DNA of 40,945 bases, from contig SWDO01000002.1 in the NCBI GenBank assembly GCA_005116895.1, positions 1 through 40,945 on the forward strand, read 5' to 3'. Position numbers and translations under genes: made by a program. The DNA is from Nitrospira sp. Its GTDB lineage: Bacteria > Nitrospirota > Nitrospiria > Nitrospirales > Nitrospiraceae. Position 1 is the stretch's first letter. Every line of letters begins with the position of its first letter. The notes beneath the pieces were generated by a model. The model was not told the origin of the DNA. It searched no databases and saw only the letters and a program-made list of their open reading frames with translations. This document shows positions 34,642 through 40,945 of the stretch, one piece after another.

Positions 34642-35847
34642 CTAAGATCGATAGCTTGCGTTAATCCGGACATAGTCATACGAGAGGTCTGTTGTCCACA
34701 TATGGGCATGAGCTTGTCCCTGCCCAAGCTGGACGGTGATCGTAAATTCCTTCTGTTTGAAGACGTGTGCGATCTTGCGCTCCGCCTCCAGCCCCGTTCC
34801 TACCCCGCGTTGCACCATGACAATGTCGTCGAATCGAACCGATACTTTGTTTGGGTCGATGGCAACGCCCGATCGCCCGATCGCAGCGATGATCCTGCCC
34901 CAATTGGCATCCTCCCCAAACAACGCAGTCTTGACCAGATTTGATGTCGCAATGGTGTCTGCGACTCGTTTTGCCGCTGCTGTCGTGCTGGCTCCCTGCA
35001 CTCGAATCGTGACGACCTTGGTGACCCCTTCGCCGTCTCGACAAATCATCAGAGCCAATTGTTGCGCGGCATCAGTGAGCAGTCGCTCGAAGTCACGATA
35101 GGACTTGGTATCTCGTTCAATCAGTCGGTTTTTGGCAAGGCCATTCGCCAGACAGAGGACCGTGTCATTCGTACTGGTATCACCGTCCACCGTTATGCAG
35201 TTAAAGGACTGATTCGTTGCCGATTTCAACACCTGTTGGAGGGCAGCTGGGGTAATCACGGCATCGGTCGTCAAATAGGCCAGCATGGTGGCCATATTGG
35301 GATGGATCATGCCAGAACCTTTGGCCATGCCACCGATGGTGACGACGCGACCGCCGATTCTCCCTTGTACCGTGACGGTTTTTGGCTTCAAGTCCGTGGT
35401 TAAAATCGCCCGCGCGGCTTGAGCGCCTCCTGCAATGCTCAGACGTGCGATCAAGGTTGGGACGGATCTGGTGATGCAATCAATCGGCAGCACACGACCA
35501 ATCACACCGGTTGAACCGACGAATACCTGGTGCACGGGAATAGAGAGCTGTTGTGCCACAGCTGTCGCCATCGTCTTCGCCGCCACCAGCCCTTGTTCAC
35601 CCGTGCAGGCATTGGCATTCCCGCTGTTGACGATGATCGCCCGCCCACAATGAGACCGTAGATGGCGCCGATCCAGGAGTACAGGCGCGGCCGCTACGCG
35701 ATTCTTTGTGAACACTCCGGCGATCGGCCCGCTGACGTCGGACACGCAGAGGGCCAAATCGAGCAGGCCTGGCTTTTTGATCCCACAATGGATTCCCGCG
35801 GCTTGAAACCCCAGTGGTGCCGTGATACCCAGGTTCTTTGATTTCAT
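34642..35847 (-). CDS. argJ: Ornithine acetyltransferase / glutamate N-acetyltransferase
   Basis: 401 residues. The autocleavage site KGSGMIHPNMATML is present, with T187 as the new N-terminal nucleophile of the beta chain, plus NSGNANACTG and TVDGDTSTNDT. It recycles the acetyl group in arginine synthesis, and bifunctional forms also make N-acetylglutamate. It starts 50 nt after argC. No Shine-Dalgarno is evident. Confidence 0.97.
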   Translation of the reverse strand: MKSKNLGITAPLGFQAAGIHCGIKKPGLLDLALCVSDVSGPIAGVFTKNRVAAAPVLLDRRHLRSHCGRAIIVNSGNANACTGEQGLVAAKTMATAVAQQLSIPVHQVFVGSTGVIGRVLPIDCITRSVPTLIARLSIAGGAQAARAILTTDLKPKTVTVQGRIGGRVVTIGGMAKGSGMIHPNMATMLAYLTTDAVITPAALQQVLKSATNQSFNCITVDGDTSTNDTVLCLANGLAKNRLIERDTKSYRDFERLLTDAAQQLALMICRDGEGVTKVVTIRVQGASTTAAAKRVADTIATSNLVKTALFGEDANWGRIIAAIGRSGVAIDPNKVSVRFDDIVMVQRGVGTGLEAERKIAHVFKQKEFTITVQLGQGQAHAHMWTTDLSYDYVRINASYRS

Positions 35848-35897
35848 AAGTATGGTGTGTGGGATGCCGGCTTGTGGCAGTGGTCGAATGGTTACAA

Positions 35898-36965
35898 TTA
35901 TGGATAACTGCCCGGAGCTGTCAGCCCGGTTTCTTCAGGAATGCCTAGCATGAGATTCATGGCTTGAATCGCCTGACCGGCAGCCCCTTTCACGAGATTG
36001 TCGACTGCTGCCACGGTGACGACCCATCCAGCCCGAGCATCCACATACACGCCGATGTCGCAATAGTTTGTGCCCTTAATGTAACGCGGATTAGGGGTCA
36101 CGTCTTCGAAGAGCCGGATGAACCGTTCTCCCTTGTAATGCTCTCGATACAAGGCCTGAAGGTCAGATAGCGGTATGTTTTGCGTCAGTTTGCAGTATGC
36201 CGTACTCAGGATCCCTCGATTCATCGGGACAAGATGAGGGGTAAATGTCACGGTCACGGAGCCGACTGCCTTCATGAGTCCAGACAGTTCCTGTTCGATT
36301 TCAGGAATATGGCGATGCTGTCCGATTTTGTAGGGCTCTAAGGATTCGTGCGCTTCTGGGAAATGATAGGGCAGGGCCGGACTCCGTCCTGCTCCTGAAA
36401 CGCCTGATTTTGCATCGATCACAATCGTCTCCGGTTGCACGAGTTTATTTGCGAAGAGAGGCGCCAACTGGAGGACTGCGGCTGTGGGATAACATCCAGG
36501 CGAAGCCACCAGTCTTGATTTGGCAATCGCGGATCGATGGAGTTCCGGCAACCCATACACGGCGTCTTGGAGCAAATGTGGATGGCTATGCGGCGTGTGA
36601 TACCACTTCTCGTAGGTGCCGGCGTCCTTCAGCCGATAATCGGCACTGAGATCAACGACAGGCTTGCCTGCCTTGATACAGGCCGCAACGGGGTCCAGCG
36701 ACTTTGTATGCGGTAGTGCAAGGAAAATGGCGTCAGCCCGCTCCGTCAGGGCTTCCGGTGCCAAGGCTTCAAATTGATGATCGACAATTCCCTTGAAGCT
36801 TGGAAACACGGATGAGACCGACTGGCCTGCTGACTTTTCCGATGTCACTGCGGCGATAGTGAAATAAGGATGGGCTGCTGCAAGCCGAACAAGTTCCGCA
36901 CCGGCGTATCCGCTGGCTCCTGCAATGGCGATTCGAAATTTTTTATTCAATGGCTCACCATCCAT
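35898..36965 (-). CDS. argC: N-acetyl-gamma-glutamyl-phosphate reductase
   Basis: 355 residues from ATG 36965; the longer frame to 37028 runs into the terminator hairpin and is rejected. RIAIAGASGYAGAELVRL binds NADPH; the catalytic Cys is in SPGCYPTA; HRHIPEIEQEL and PHLVPMNRGI follow. It gives N-acetylglutamate semialdehyde in arginine synthesis. Sits between rpsI and argJ, after the rpsI terminator, so it needs its own promoter, not recognised here. Confidence 0.95.
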   Translation of the reverse strand: MDGEPLNKKFRIAIAGASGYAGAELVRLAAAHPYFTIAAVTSEKSAGQSVSSVFPSFKGIVDHQFEALAPEALTERADAIFLALPHTKSLDPVAACIKAGKPVVDLSADYRLKDAGTYEKWYHTPHSHPHLLQDAVYGLPELHRSAIAKSRLVASPGCYPTAAVLQLAPLFANKLVQPETIVIDAKSGVSGAGRSPALPYHFPEAHESLEPYKIGQHRHIPEIEQELSGLMKAVGSVTVTFTPHLVPMNRGILSTAYCKLTQNIPLSDLQALYREHYKGERFIRLFEDVTPNPRYIKGTNYCDIGVYVDARAGWVVTVAAVDNLVKGAAGQAIQAMNLMLGIPEETGLTAPGSYP

Positions 36966-37011
36966 ATCCTGCGCTGTCTTGGACCAACGATCCCTTCCAC
37001 CAGGAAGATAT

Positions 37012-37045
37012 AAAAAAGGGGAAGGCATGGAGCCTTCCCCTTTTT
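37012..37045. terminator. Strong terminator after rpsI
   Basis: AAAAAAGGGGAAGGC-ATGGA-GCCTTCCCCTTTTT, a GC-rich stem with A and T tracts on both sides, so it can act in both directions. It lies 22 nt beyond the rpsI stop. Confidence 0.92.
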
Positions 37046-37067
37046 GTCGGATCGTCGGCCCCTGCGT

Positions 37068-37460
37068 CTAGCGCTTGGAGTACTGGAACCGCTTGCGCGC
37101 GCCCTTCTGTCCGTACTTCTTTCGTTCCTTCACACGTGAATCACGCGTGAGCAACCCCTCCTTCTTCAGGGGGCTGCGGGTTGCGGGAGTCATCGCCACG
37201 AGTGCTCGCGCGATGGCATGACGGAGGGCGCCAGCTTGCCCGGTCGGGCCCCCGCCATAGACGGTCGCGCTGATTGAGTACTTGCCCATCAGGCCAGCCA
37301 TTTCAAGCGGGAGTTGGATAATTTGCCGGAGGGTGAGACGAGGAAACGCCTTCTCCAGCGGCTTCTCGTTCACGGTAATATCGCCTGCGGTGCCAGTGAC
37401 CCAGGCTCGGGCTACTGCGCATTTTCTCCGCCCCGTTGCGTATTGTGTCACCACTGCCAT
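37068..37460 (-). CDS. rpsI: 30S ribosomal protein S9
   Basis: 130 residues with YATGRRKCAVARAW, GGGPTGQAGALRHAIARAL and the C-terminal TRDSRVKERKKYGQKGARK ending QYSKR, which reaches the P-site tRNA. It is 33 nt after rplM, the universal rplM-rpsI pair, and is followed by a strong terminator. Confidence 0.98.
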   Translation of the reverse strand: MAVVTQYATGRRKCAVARAWVTGTAGDITVNEKPLEKAFPRLTLRQIIQLPLEMAGLMGKYSISATVYGGGPTGQAGALRHAIARALVAMTPATRSPLKKEGLLTRDSRVKERKKYGQKGARKRFQYSKR

Positions 37461-37493
37461 ACGACTCGTCTCCTTCTGGTTGAGGACATGTGT

Positions 37494-37922
37494 CTAGAGA
37501 GAAATAGGTTCAGGATGTTGAGCCTGATGTGGGTGATCAGACCCGACATAGACACGGAGCTTCCGCGCCATGCCATTGCCAAGCGGGTTCTTGGGAAGCA
37601 TGCCCTTGATCGCTTTGGTCAGGAGCAGCGTCGGGTCCTTCCGAAACAGGTGCGCGGCGGAGGCGGTTTTCAACCCTCCCGGATATCCTGTATGGCGCCG
37701 GTAGAGTTTGGTGTCCATTTTGTCGCCGGTCAAATGAACCTTCTCCGCATTCACGATGACCACATGATCACCCATATCGACATTCGGCGTGAATGTCGGG
37801 CGATGTTTCCCTCGTAAGATGCTTGCGACTCGCGCCGCCAATCGGCCCAGGGTTTTCCCCTCGGCGTTCACCAGATGCCAGGTTTCTTTCACGTGAGTTG
37901 GATTTTCGAAATACGTCATCAT
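37494..37922 (-). CDS. rplM: 50S ribosomal protein L13
   Basis: 142 residues from ATG 37922, with GGAG 6 nt upstream; the extended frame from 38015 overlaps the DUF151 gene and is not used. WHLVNAEGKTLGRLAARVA, GDHVVIVNAEKVHLTG, YRRHTGYPGG and KGMLPKNPLG are typical of L13. Followed by rpsI. Confidence 0.97.
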   Translation of the reverse strand: MMTYFENPTHVKETWHLVNAEGKTLGRLAARVASILRGKHRPTFTPNVDMGDHVVIVNAEKVHLTGDKMDTKLYRRHTGYPGGLKTASAAHLFRKDPTLLLTKAIKGMLPKNPLGNGMARKLRVYVGSDHPHQAQHPEPISL

Positions 37923-37966
37923 CTTGTTCTCCACCGTTGCAATTGTGTCAGTCGTTTGATGAGGTG

Positions 37967-38464
37967 TTAGACTTCTTGGGCCCCGATATTCTTTGTTTCT
38001 AGCTTGGACAGCCACGCATCAAGATTCTGACCGGTGCGTCGCTTCCACACGTCCTGCGTCACATAAATGGGCGCCTGGCAGCGGAGCGCCAATGCAAATG
38101 CGTCGCTCGGTCTGGAGTCGATGGTGCGTACGACTCCCTTATTTTCGAGGAACACGGTTGCATAATAGGTACTGCTCTTGACGTCCGTGAGGACTGCTCG
38201 TTCCATCTTCACGCCGAGGTGCTCCCCGAAACTTTTGATCAGATCGTGGCTCATCGGCCGTGGTGTCGTCGATGTGTCCAGGGCACGTCGAATCGATTCG
38301 CCCTCTGATGCACCTACCCATACCATGAACAGGTCTGATGTGCCATCGGCTCGGGTCAGCACGACGATTCTGGTGTCCGTCGCCGAGTCTTCTACCACTC
38401 GATTGACCGTAAGCTCTATCAAGGCTTCGGTCGTGTGAGGCGCGTGCTCTTCCATACAATTCAT
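37967..38464 (-). CDS. DUF151 bifunctional nuclease-family protein (copy 2)
   Basis: 165 residues from ATG 38464; ATG 38455 (MEEHAPH) is possible. VWVGASEGESIRRAL, RPMSHDLIKSF and VVRTIDSRPSDAFALALRCQ match the DUF151/BFN family, for which DNase and RNase activities have been reported. It lies 45 nt upstream of rplM and 12 nt after a second member, so it shares the ribosomal transcript. The sequence is diverged from its neighbour beyond the core. Confidence 0.88.
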   Translation of the reverse strand: MNCMEEHAPHTTEALIELTVNRVVEDSATDTRIVVLTRADGTSDLFMVWVGASEGESIRRALDTSTTPRPMSHDLIKSFGEHLGVKMERAVLTDVKSSTYYATVFLENKGVVRTIDSRPSDAFALALRCQAPIYVTQDVWKRRTGQNLDAWLSKLETKNIGAQEV

Positions 38465-38476
38465 CACGAGAACGTG

Positions 38477-38932
38477 TCAGGAGTCTAATTTTCCGAAGTC
38501 CTCTGGCTTTAAATTCTCCAGCCACTGATCGAGTTCTTCCGAACTCTGCTTTCGAATCACGGACTCACTTGCAAAAATTGGAGCTTGGCTCCGGAGCGCG
38601 AGGGCGATGGCGTCGCTTGGACGGGAATCGACGGTATACTCCGAGTCCGCGTAGGTCAAATGGATCTTGGCAAAGTACGTATGTTCAGTGAGATCGGTAA
38701 TCACCACACTAATGACCTTGGCGTTGAACGCATCCAAGTAGGTCTTCATAAAGTCGTGAGTCATAGGACGGGGAGGGGCGACATTCTCAATCGCCAGACT
38801 AATCGAACTGGCTTCCGATTTTCCGACCCAGATCGGGAGCATTTCCGATTGATCCTCGTCCCGGAGGATGACGATATACGCATTGTTGTAGGGGTCGAAC
38901 ATGAGCCCCTTGACCTGCATCTGCGTGATCAT
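38477..38932 (-). CDS. DUF151 bifunctional nuclease-family protein (copy 1)
   Basis: 151 residues; start at 38932 or, less likely, ATG 38920. MLPIWVGKSEASSISLAI, RPMTHDFMKTYL and YTVDSRPSDAIALALRSQAP are the family core. It is the first gene of a likely DUF151-DUF151-rplM-rpsI transcript driven from 38987-39016. A link to ribosome production or RNA turnover is an inference from position. Confidence 0.9.
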   Translation of the reverse strand: MITQMQVKGLMFDPYNNAYIVILRDEDQSEMLPIWVGKSEASSISLAIENVAPPRPMTHDFMKTYLDAFNAKVISVVITDLTEHTYFAKIHLTYADSEYTVDSRPSDAIALALRSQAPIFASESVIRKQSSEELDQWLENLKPEDFGKLDS

Positions 38933-38986
38933 CGCCGAACCGATATCCTCTCTCTCAGTAGTTATTTGTGAATAGCAAAACGTTGC

Positions 38987-39016
38987 ACCCTAGCATTTTT
39001 GGATTCTCGATGTCAA
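38987..39016 (-). promoter_or_regulatory. Sigma-70 promoter of the DUF151-rplM-rpsI unit
   Basis: On the minus strand: TTGACA (39016-39011), 18-bp spacer, TAGGGT (38992-38987). Start expected near 38980, about 48 nt ahead of the first gene. Confidence 0.65.
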
Positions 39017-39079
39017 CGAACCCAGCGACAATGCAAGGGAAAATGCGCACTCGCGACAACGCTTCGGTAAGAACTGCGA

Positions 39080-39364
39080 TCAGCTAGTCGGCGGACGATA
39101 GTTTTCGGCAACCTTTGACGAATCGACCTGTTCGCCTTCCAGTTTCAAGAAGGCTTTCATCTGCTTGCGAACGAGTTCGCGTCCGCTCTCATCGCCAAGA
39201 TTCACTTGGTATTCATTGATGACCATCACCCGCATGCCTTCCCACTTCTTCCAGCAGCCCGTGCAGACCTTAGTTTTTATTTCTGCTTCAAGCTTGCCGA
39301 GAAACAAGGGGGCGGTGATCGCTTCACCGCTTTGACCGCATGTCACACAAGAAACCTCTGCCAT
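39080..39364 (-). CDS. YggX-like iron-trafficking protein with two CxxC pairs
   Basis: 94 residues. LGKLEAEIKTKVC, WKKWEGMRVMVINEYQVNL and VRKQMKAFL follow the small YggX/Fe(2+)-trafficking family. E. coli YggX has a single Cys; here C6-x2-C9 and C34-x2-C37 could form a zinc ribbon or metal site. In enterobacteria the protein protects Fe-S clusters from oxidation. AAAAAGGAG lies upstream. It is a lone gene, not overlapping the DUF151 operon. Confidence 0.8.
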   Translation of the reverse strand: MAEVSCVTCGQSGEAITAPLFLGKLEAEIKTKVCTGCWKKWEGMRVMVINEYQVNLGDESGRELVRKQMKAFLKLEGEQVDSSKVAENYRPPTS

Positions 39365-39693
39365 ATCCGCCCACTCCTTTTTCCGATATCACGTCAGGTT
39401 AACTAATCAAAGGCTGAATATTTAAGATCTCATCATTTTAAGATGTCATCATATTGAGTATTGATGGGCATTCTATCAGAGATGTTCACGTGAAGAAAAG
39501 GTCAGGGCTCACGCGCAGGATTCGTCAAGCGAGAACCCATGAGAGAACCGATCTCATGTGCGGCGGTTCTCAGATCTACAAACGACAATATAGCGTTCAC
39601 CATCACGAAGGCGGTAAGGTCGGAAGACAAGAGAAGAAGTAGAGTAGCTGTTCCCTTTTCTCTCGCCTAATCACAAGAAAGGGTTGATCCCGA
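39365..39693. other. Intergenic region with short repeats
   Basis: No gene seen. It holds a direct repeat AAGATCTCATCAT (39424-39436) and AAGATGTCATCAT (39440-39452), and GAGAACC at 39531 and 39543 with its complement GGTTCTC at 39565. Confidence 0.4.
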
Positions 39694-39722
39694 TTGACCC
39701 TCTGGCGGCGGCATGCTAAAAA
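39694..39722 (+). promoter_or_regulatory. Promoter of tRNA-Leu
   Basis: TTGACC (39694-39699), exact 17-bp spacer, TAAAAA (39717-39722). Start near 39729, 21 nt ahead of the tRNA. Confidence 0.7.
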
Positions 39723-39749
39723 CACACCAGTCGTGAAGAGTACCTGTGT

Positions 39750-39836
39750 GCCCGGATGGCGGAACTGGCAGACGCGCCGGACTCAAAATCCGGTTCTCGC
39801 AAGAGAGTGGGAGTTCGACCCTCCCTCTGGGCACCA
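39750..39836 (+). tRNA. tRNA-Leu(CAA)
   Basis: 87 nt with encoded CCA: acceptor GCCCGGA/TCTGGGC (one G-T pair), anticodon stem CCGGA/TCCGG with loop CTCAAAA (anticodon CAA), the long class-II variable arm, and T arm GGGAG-TTCGACC-CTCCC. Confidence 0.97.
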
Positions 39837-40048
39837 CACAATTGTCAGCTGTCTGTGTGTGGCGATGTCCTCGATTTCTCCTTATAGATGGCAACGGCTG
39901 TCGGTCTAGGTTGTTGTAATTCTTATAAGATTGTGATAGTGACAACGAGTAAGTTCTCAGGTCTCTGGACATGAAAAAAGGCACTTCATGAATTTGGTCG
40001 GATTCTTCACAATGGTGTATTCCTTCACTTCTATTAAGGAGGCAGCAC

Positions 40049-40807
40049 ATGCGTAACGTGTTGGCGCTAGGAGCCGCAATCCTGTGTATCGGCTCTATGA
40101 GTGTGGCCATGGCTCAAGAACGTCTGCAGCAGTCTGGTGGCTCAGCAATGGGGGTCGGAGCTGGGGTCGGTGACGTGTCTGGAAATGCAAACCGTGTTCA
40201 GGCGTTCGATCGGAATGCGTTCCTCGATCGGCTTTCCCAGCCCGAGACCGTGATGGGCCGGATCTTCGCGCTTGATTTGCCGCAGCACCGACTCATGATT
40301 GAAACGGGTGGGGCCGGTCGTATGCAAGACGAAGGTCAGGAAGGCAAGGCGGGCTATGGTGCGCGGACGGTCATGACACTGCATCTGACGGATCGATCCA
40401 ACATGCAAGCCATTCGCGAGCTCAACGTCGGAGACGAAGTGACCGTGCAGGTCAGGGAAGAAACGACTCAGCAGCAGCCGTTCGGAACCGGAAGAAAATT
40501 GGTGTCGGAGGCTTCCGTGATCAATATTGTCGCGACGAGAAAGGGATTCGGCGGACTGGGACAGCGGCCTGACCCGGCGAATGACCGTGCGATCGTGATG
40601 AATGGTGGTGGGGTGACTGGTGGTGTGCCGGGTGCAGTCCTTCCAGGAAAAATCACTGGGACCATTGATACGACCGTTGGTGAATTTACCGGTGCAGCGC
40701 CTTGCTGGAATTGTGAGCCGCAACCGGGATGGGGATATCAGACGCAGAACAAGTCCGATTATGGGACTGACGCCTCAAAGCCAAATCTTGTTAAGGGGAT
40801 GGAGTGA
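40049..40807 (+). CDS. Exported hypothetical protein
   Basis: 252 residues. A signal peptide (LALGAAILCIGSMSVAMA, cleaved near AMAQE) leads to a Gly-rich stretch, then an OB-like beta region (VMGRIFALDLPQHRLMIETGG ... LHLTDRSNMQAIRELNVGDEVTVQVREE) and a C-terminal part with CWNC. AAGGAGG lies 6 nt before the ATG and a strong terminator follows, so it is probably single-gene. The core resembles DUF5666-type secreted beta domains, uncertain. The 3' end appears again after the terminator. The upstream gap 39837-40048 has no gene. Confidence 0.75.
   Translation: MRNVLALGAAILCIGSMSVAMAQERLQQSGGSAMGVGAGVGDVSGNANRVQAFDRNAFLDRLSQPETVMGRIFALDLPQHRLMIETGGAGRMQDEGQEGKAGYGARTVMTLHLTDRSNMQAIRELNVGDEVTVQVREETTQQQPFGTGRKLVSEASVINIVATRKGFGGLGQRPDPANDRAIVMNGGGVTGGVPGAVLPGKITGTIDTTVGEFTGAAPCWNCEPQPGWGYQTQNKSDYGTDASKPNLVKGME
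40438..40492 (+). repeat. 55-bp direct repeat, first copy, inside the exported-protein gene
   Basis: Matches 40891-40945 with one mismatch (40442 A versus 40895 T). Offset 453 bp. See the second copy and the finding. Confidence 0.9.
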
Positions 40808-40841
40808 GTTGATTCGGTGAGCAGAACGTTGCTTGACGAAA

Positions 40842-40868
40842 GGGGCAGCTATCGCTGCCCCTTTTTTT
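40842..40868 (+). terminator. Intrinsic terminator of the exported-protein gene
   Basis: GGGGCAGC-TATC-GCTGCCCC followed by seven T, about 35 nt past the stop codon. Confidence 0.95.
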
Positions 40869-40890
40869 ATGTGGGCTGTGGCCTGTAGGC

Positions 40891-40945
40891 AGTGTCCGTG
40901 CAGGTCAGGGAAGAAACGACTCAGCAGCAGCCGTTCGGAACCGGA
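40891..40945 (+). repeat. 55-bp direct repeat, second copy, running off the window
   Basis: Repeats 40438-40492 and continues to the last base, so the duplicated unit is at least 55 bp. Sequence just left of the copy does not match the sequence left of the first copy, so the duplication begins at 40891. Confidence 0.9.

Noticed and set aside
36966..37028. N-terminal extension of argC
   Set aside because: It is encoded by the rpsI terminator hairpin and lacks family similarity; ATG 36965 fits argC.

Overview
The window looks like chromosomal DNA of a Nitrospira-type bacterium (phylum Nitrospirota). This is an inference from gene families, moderately high G+C, a familiar-looking intergenic palindrome at 14610-14733, and the mix of Gram-negative outer-membrane functions with a ferredoxin-type sulfite reductase. 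No rRNA is present, so the assignment cannot be settled here. There are two tRNAs, no CRISPR array, and no transposase or integrase.

Layout. (1) 1-4230: an RHS/YD-repeat locus with a 5'-truncated repeat domain joined out of frame to a long YD-repeat/RHS core, a variable C-terminal tip resembling DUF4329/JAMM-type domains, a small exported protein (candidate immunity factor), and a decayed orphan RHS fragment. (2) 4300-7670, minus strand: translation operon thrS-infC-rpmI-rplT behind tRNA-Val(GAC) and a strong hairpin terminator; infC appears to use an AUC start. (3) 7770-8706, minus: an HU protein and a Fis-like regulator with a degenerate receiver. (4) 9007-18700, plus: a sulfur-assimilation cluster led by a Cys-free Rrf2 regulator. 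It holds a siroheme sulfite reductase with two complete Cys motif sets and a TusA-like tail, an APS reductase, a TrpD2-like protein, a CysD-like protein with four extra Cys, and two paralogous cobalamin-type radical SAM proteins. (5) 18800-25860: small single genes, including a PhzF isomerase, CBS protein, MoaB, thioredoxin-like ferredoxin, gamma-glutamylcyclotransferase-like protein, Rieske protein, HNH nuclease, siroheme synthase N-domain and a thiamine-binding protein. (6) 26178-30468, plus: a V4R-type hybrid histidine kinase overlapping a FadL-type outer-membrane channel gene. (7) 30535-38932, minus: two DUF151 nucleases, rplM, rpsI, terminator, argC, argJ, rpsB, tsf, pyrH, frr, alr. (8) 39080-40945: a YggX-like protein with two CxxC pairs, tRNA-Leu(CAA), an exported protein with a terminator, and the start of a 453-bp duplication that runs off the window.

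How the genes fit together. The sulfur genes give sulfate/APS to sulfite to sulfide, with siroheme made by the CysG N-domain protein at 24878 and a TusA-like domain that could accept sulfur. The minus-strand half is housekeeping: translation, UMP synthesis, arginine and D-alanine synthesis. The most interesting points are the double-motif TusA-fused sulfite reductase, the Cys-rich CysD-like protein without a CysN partner, the paired radical SAM proteins in the same cluster, the RHS tip with its exported partner, and the V4R kinase-FadL pair.
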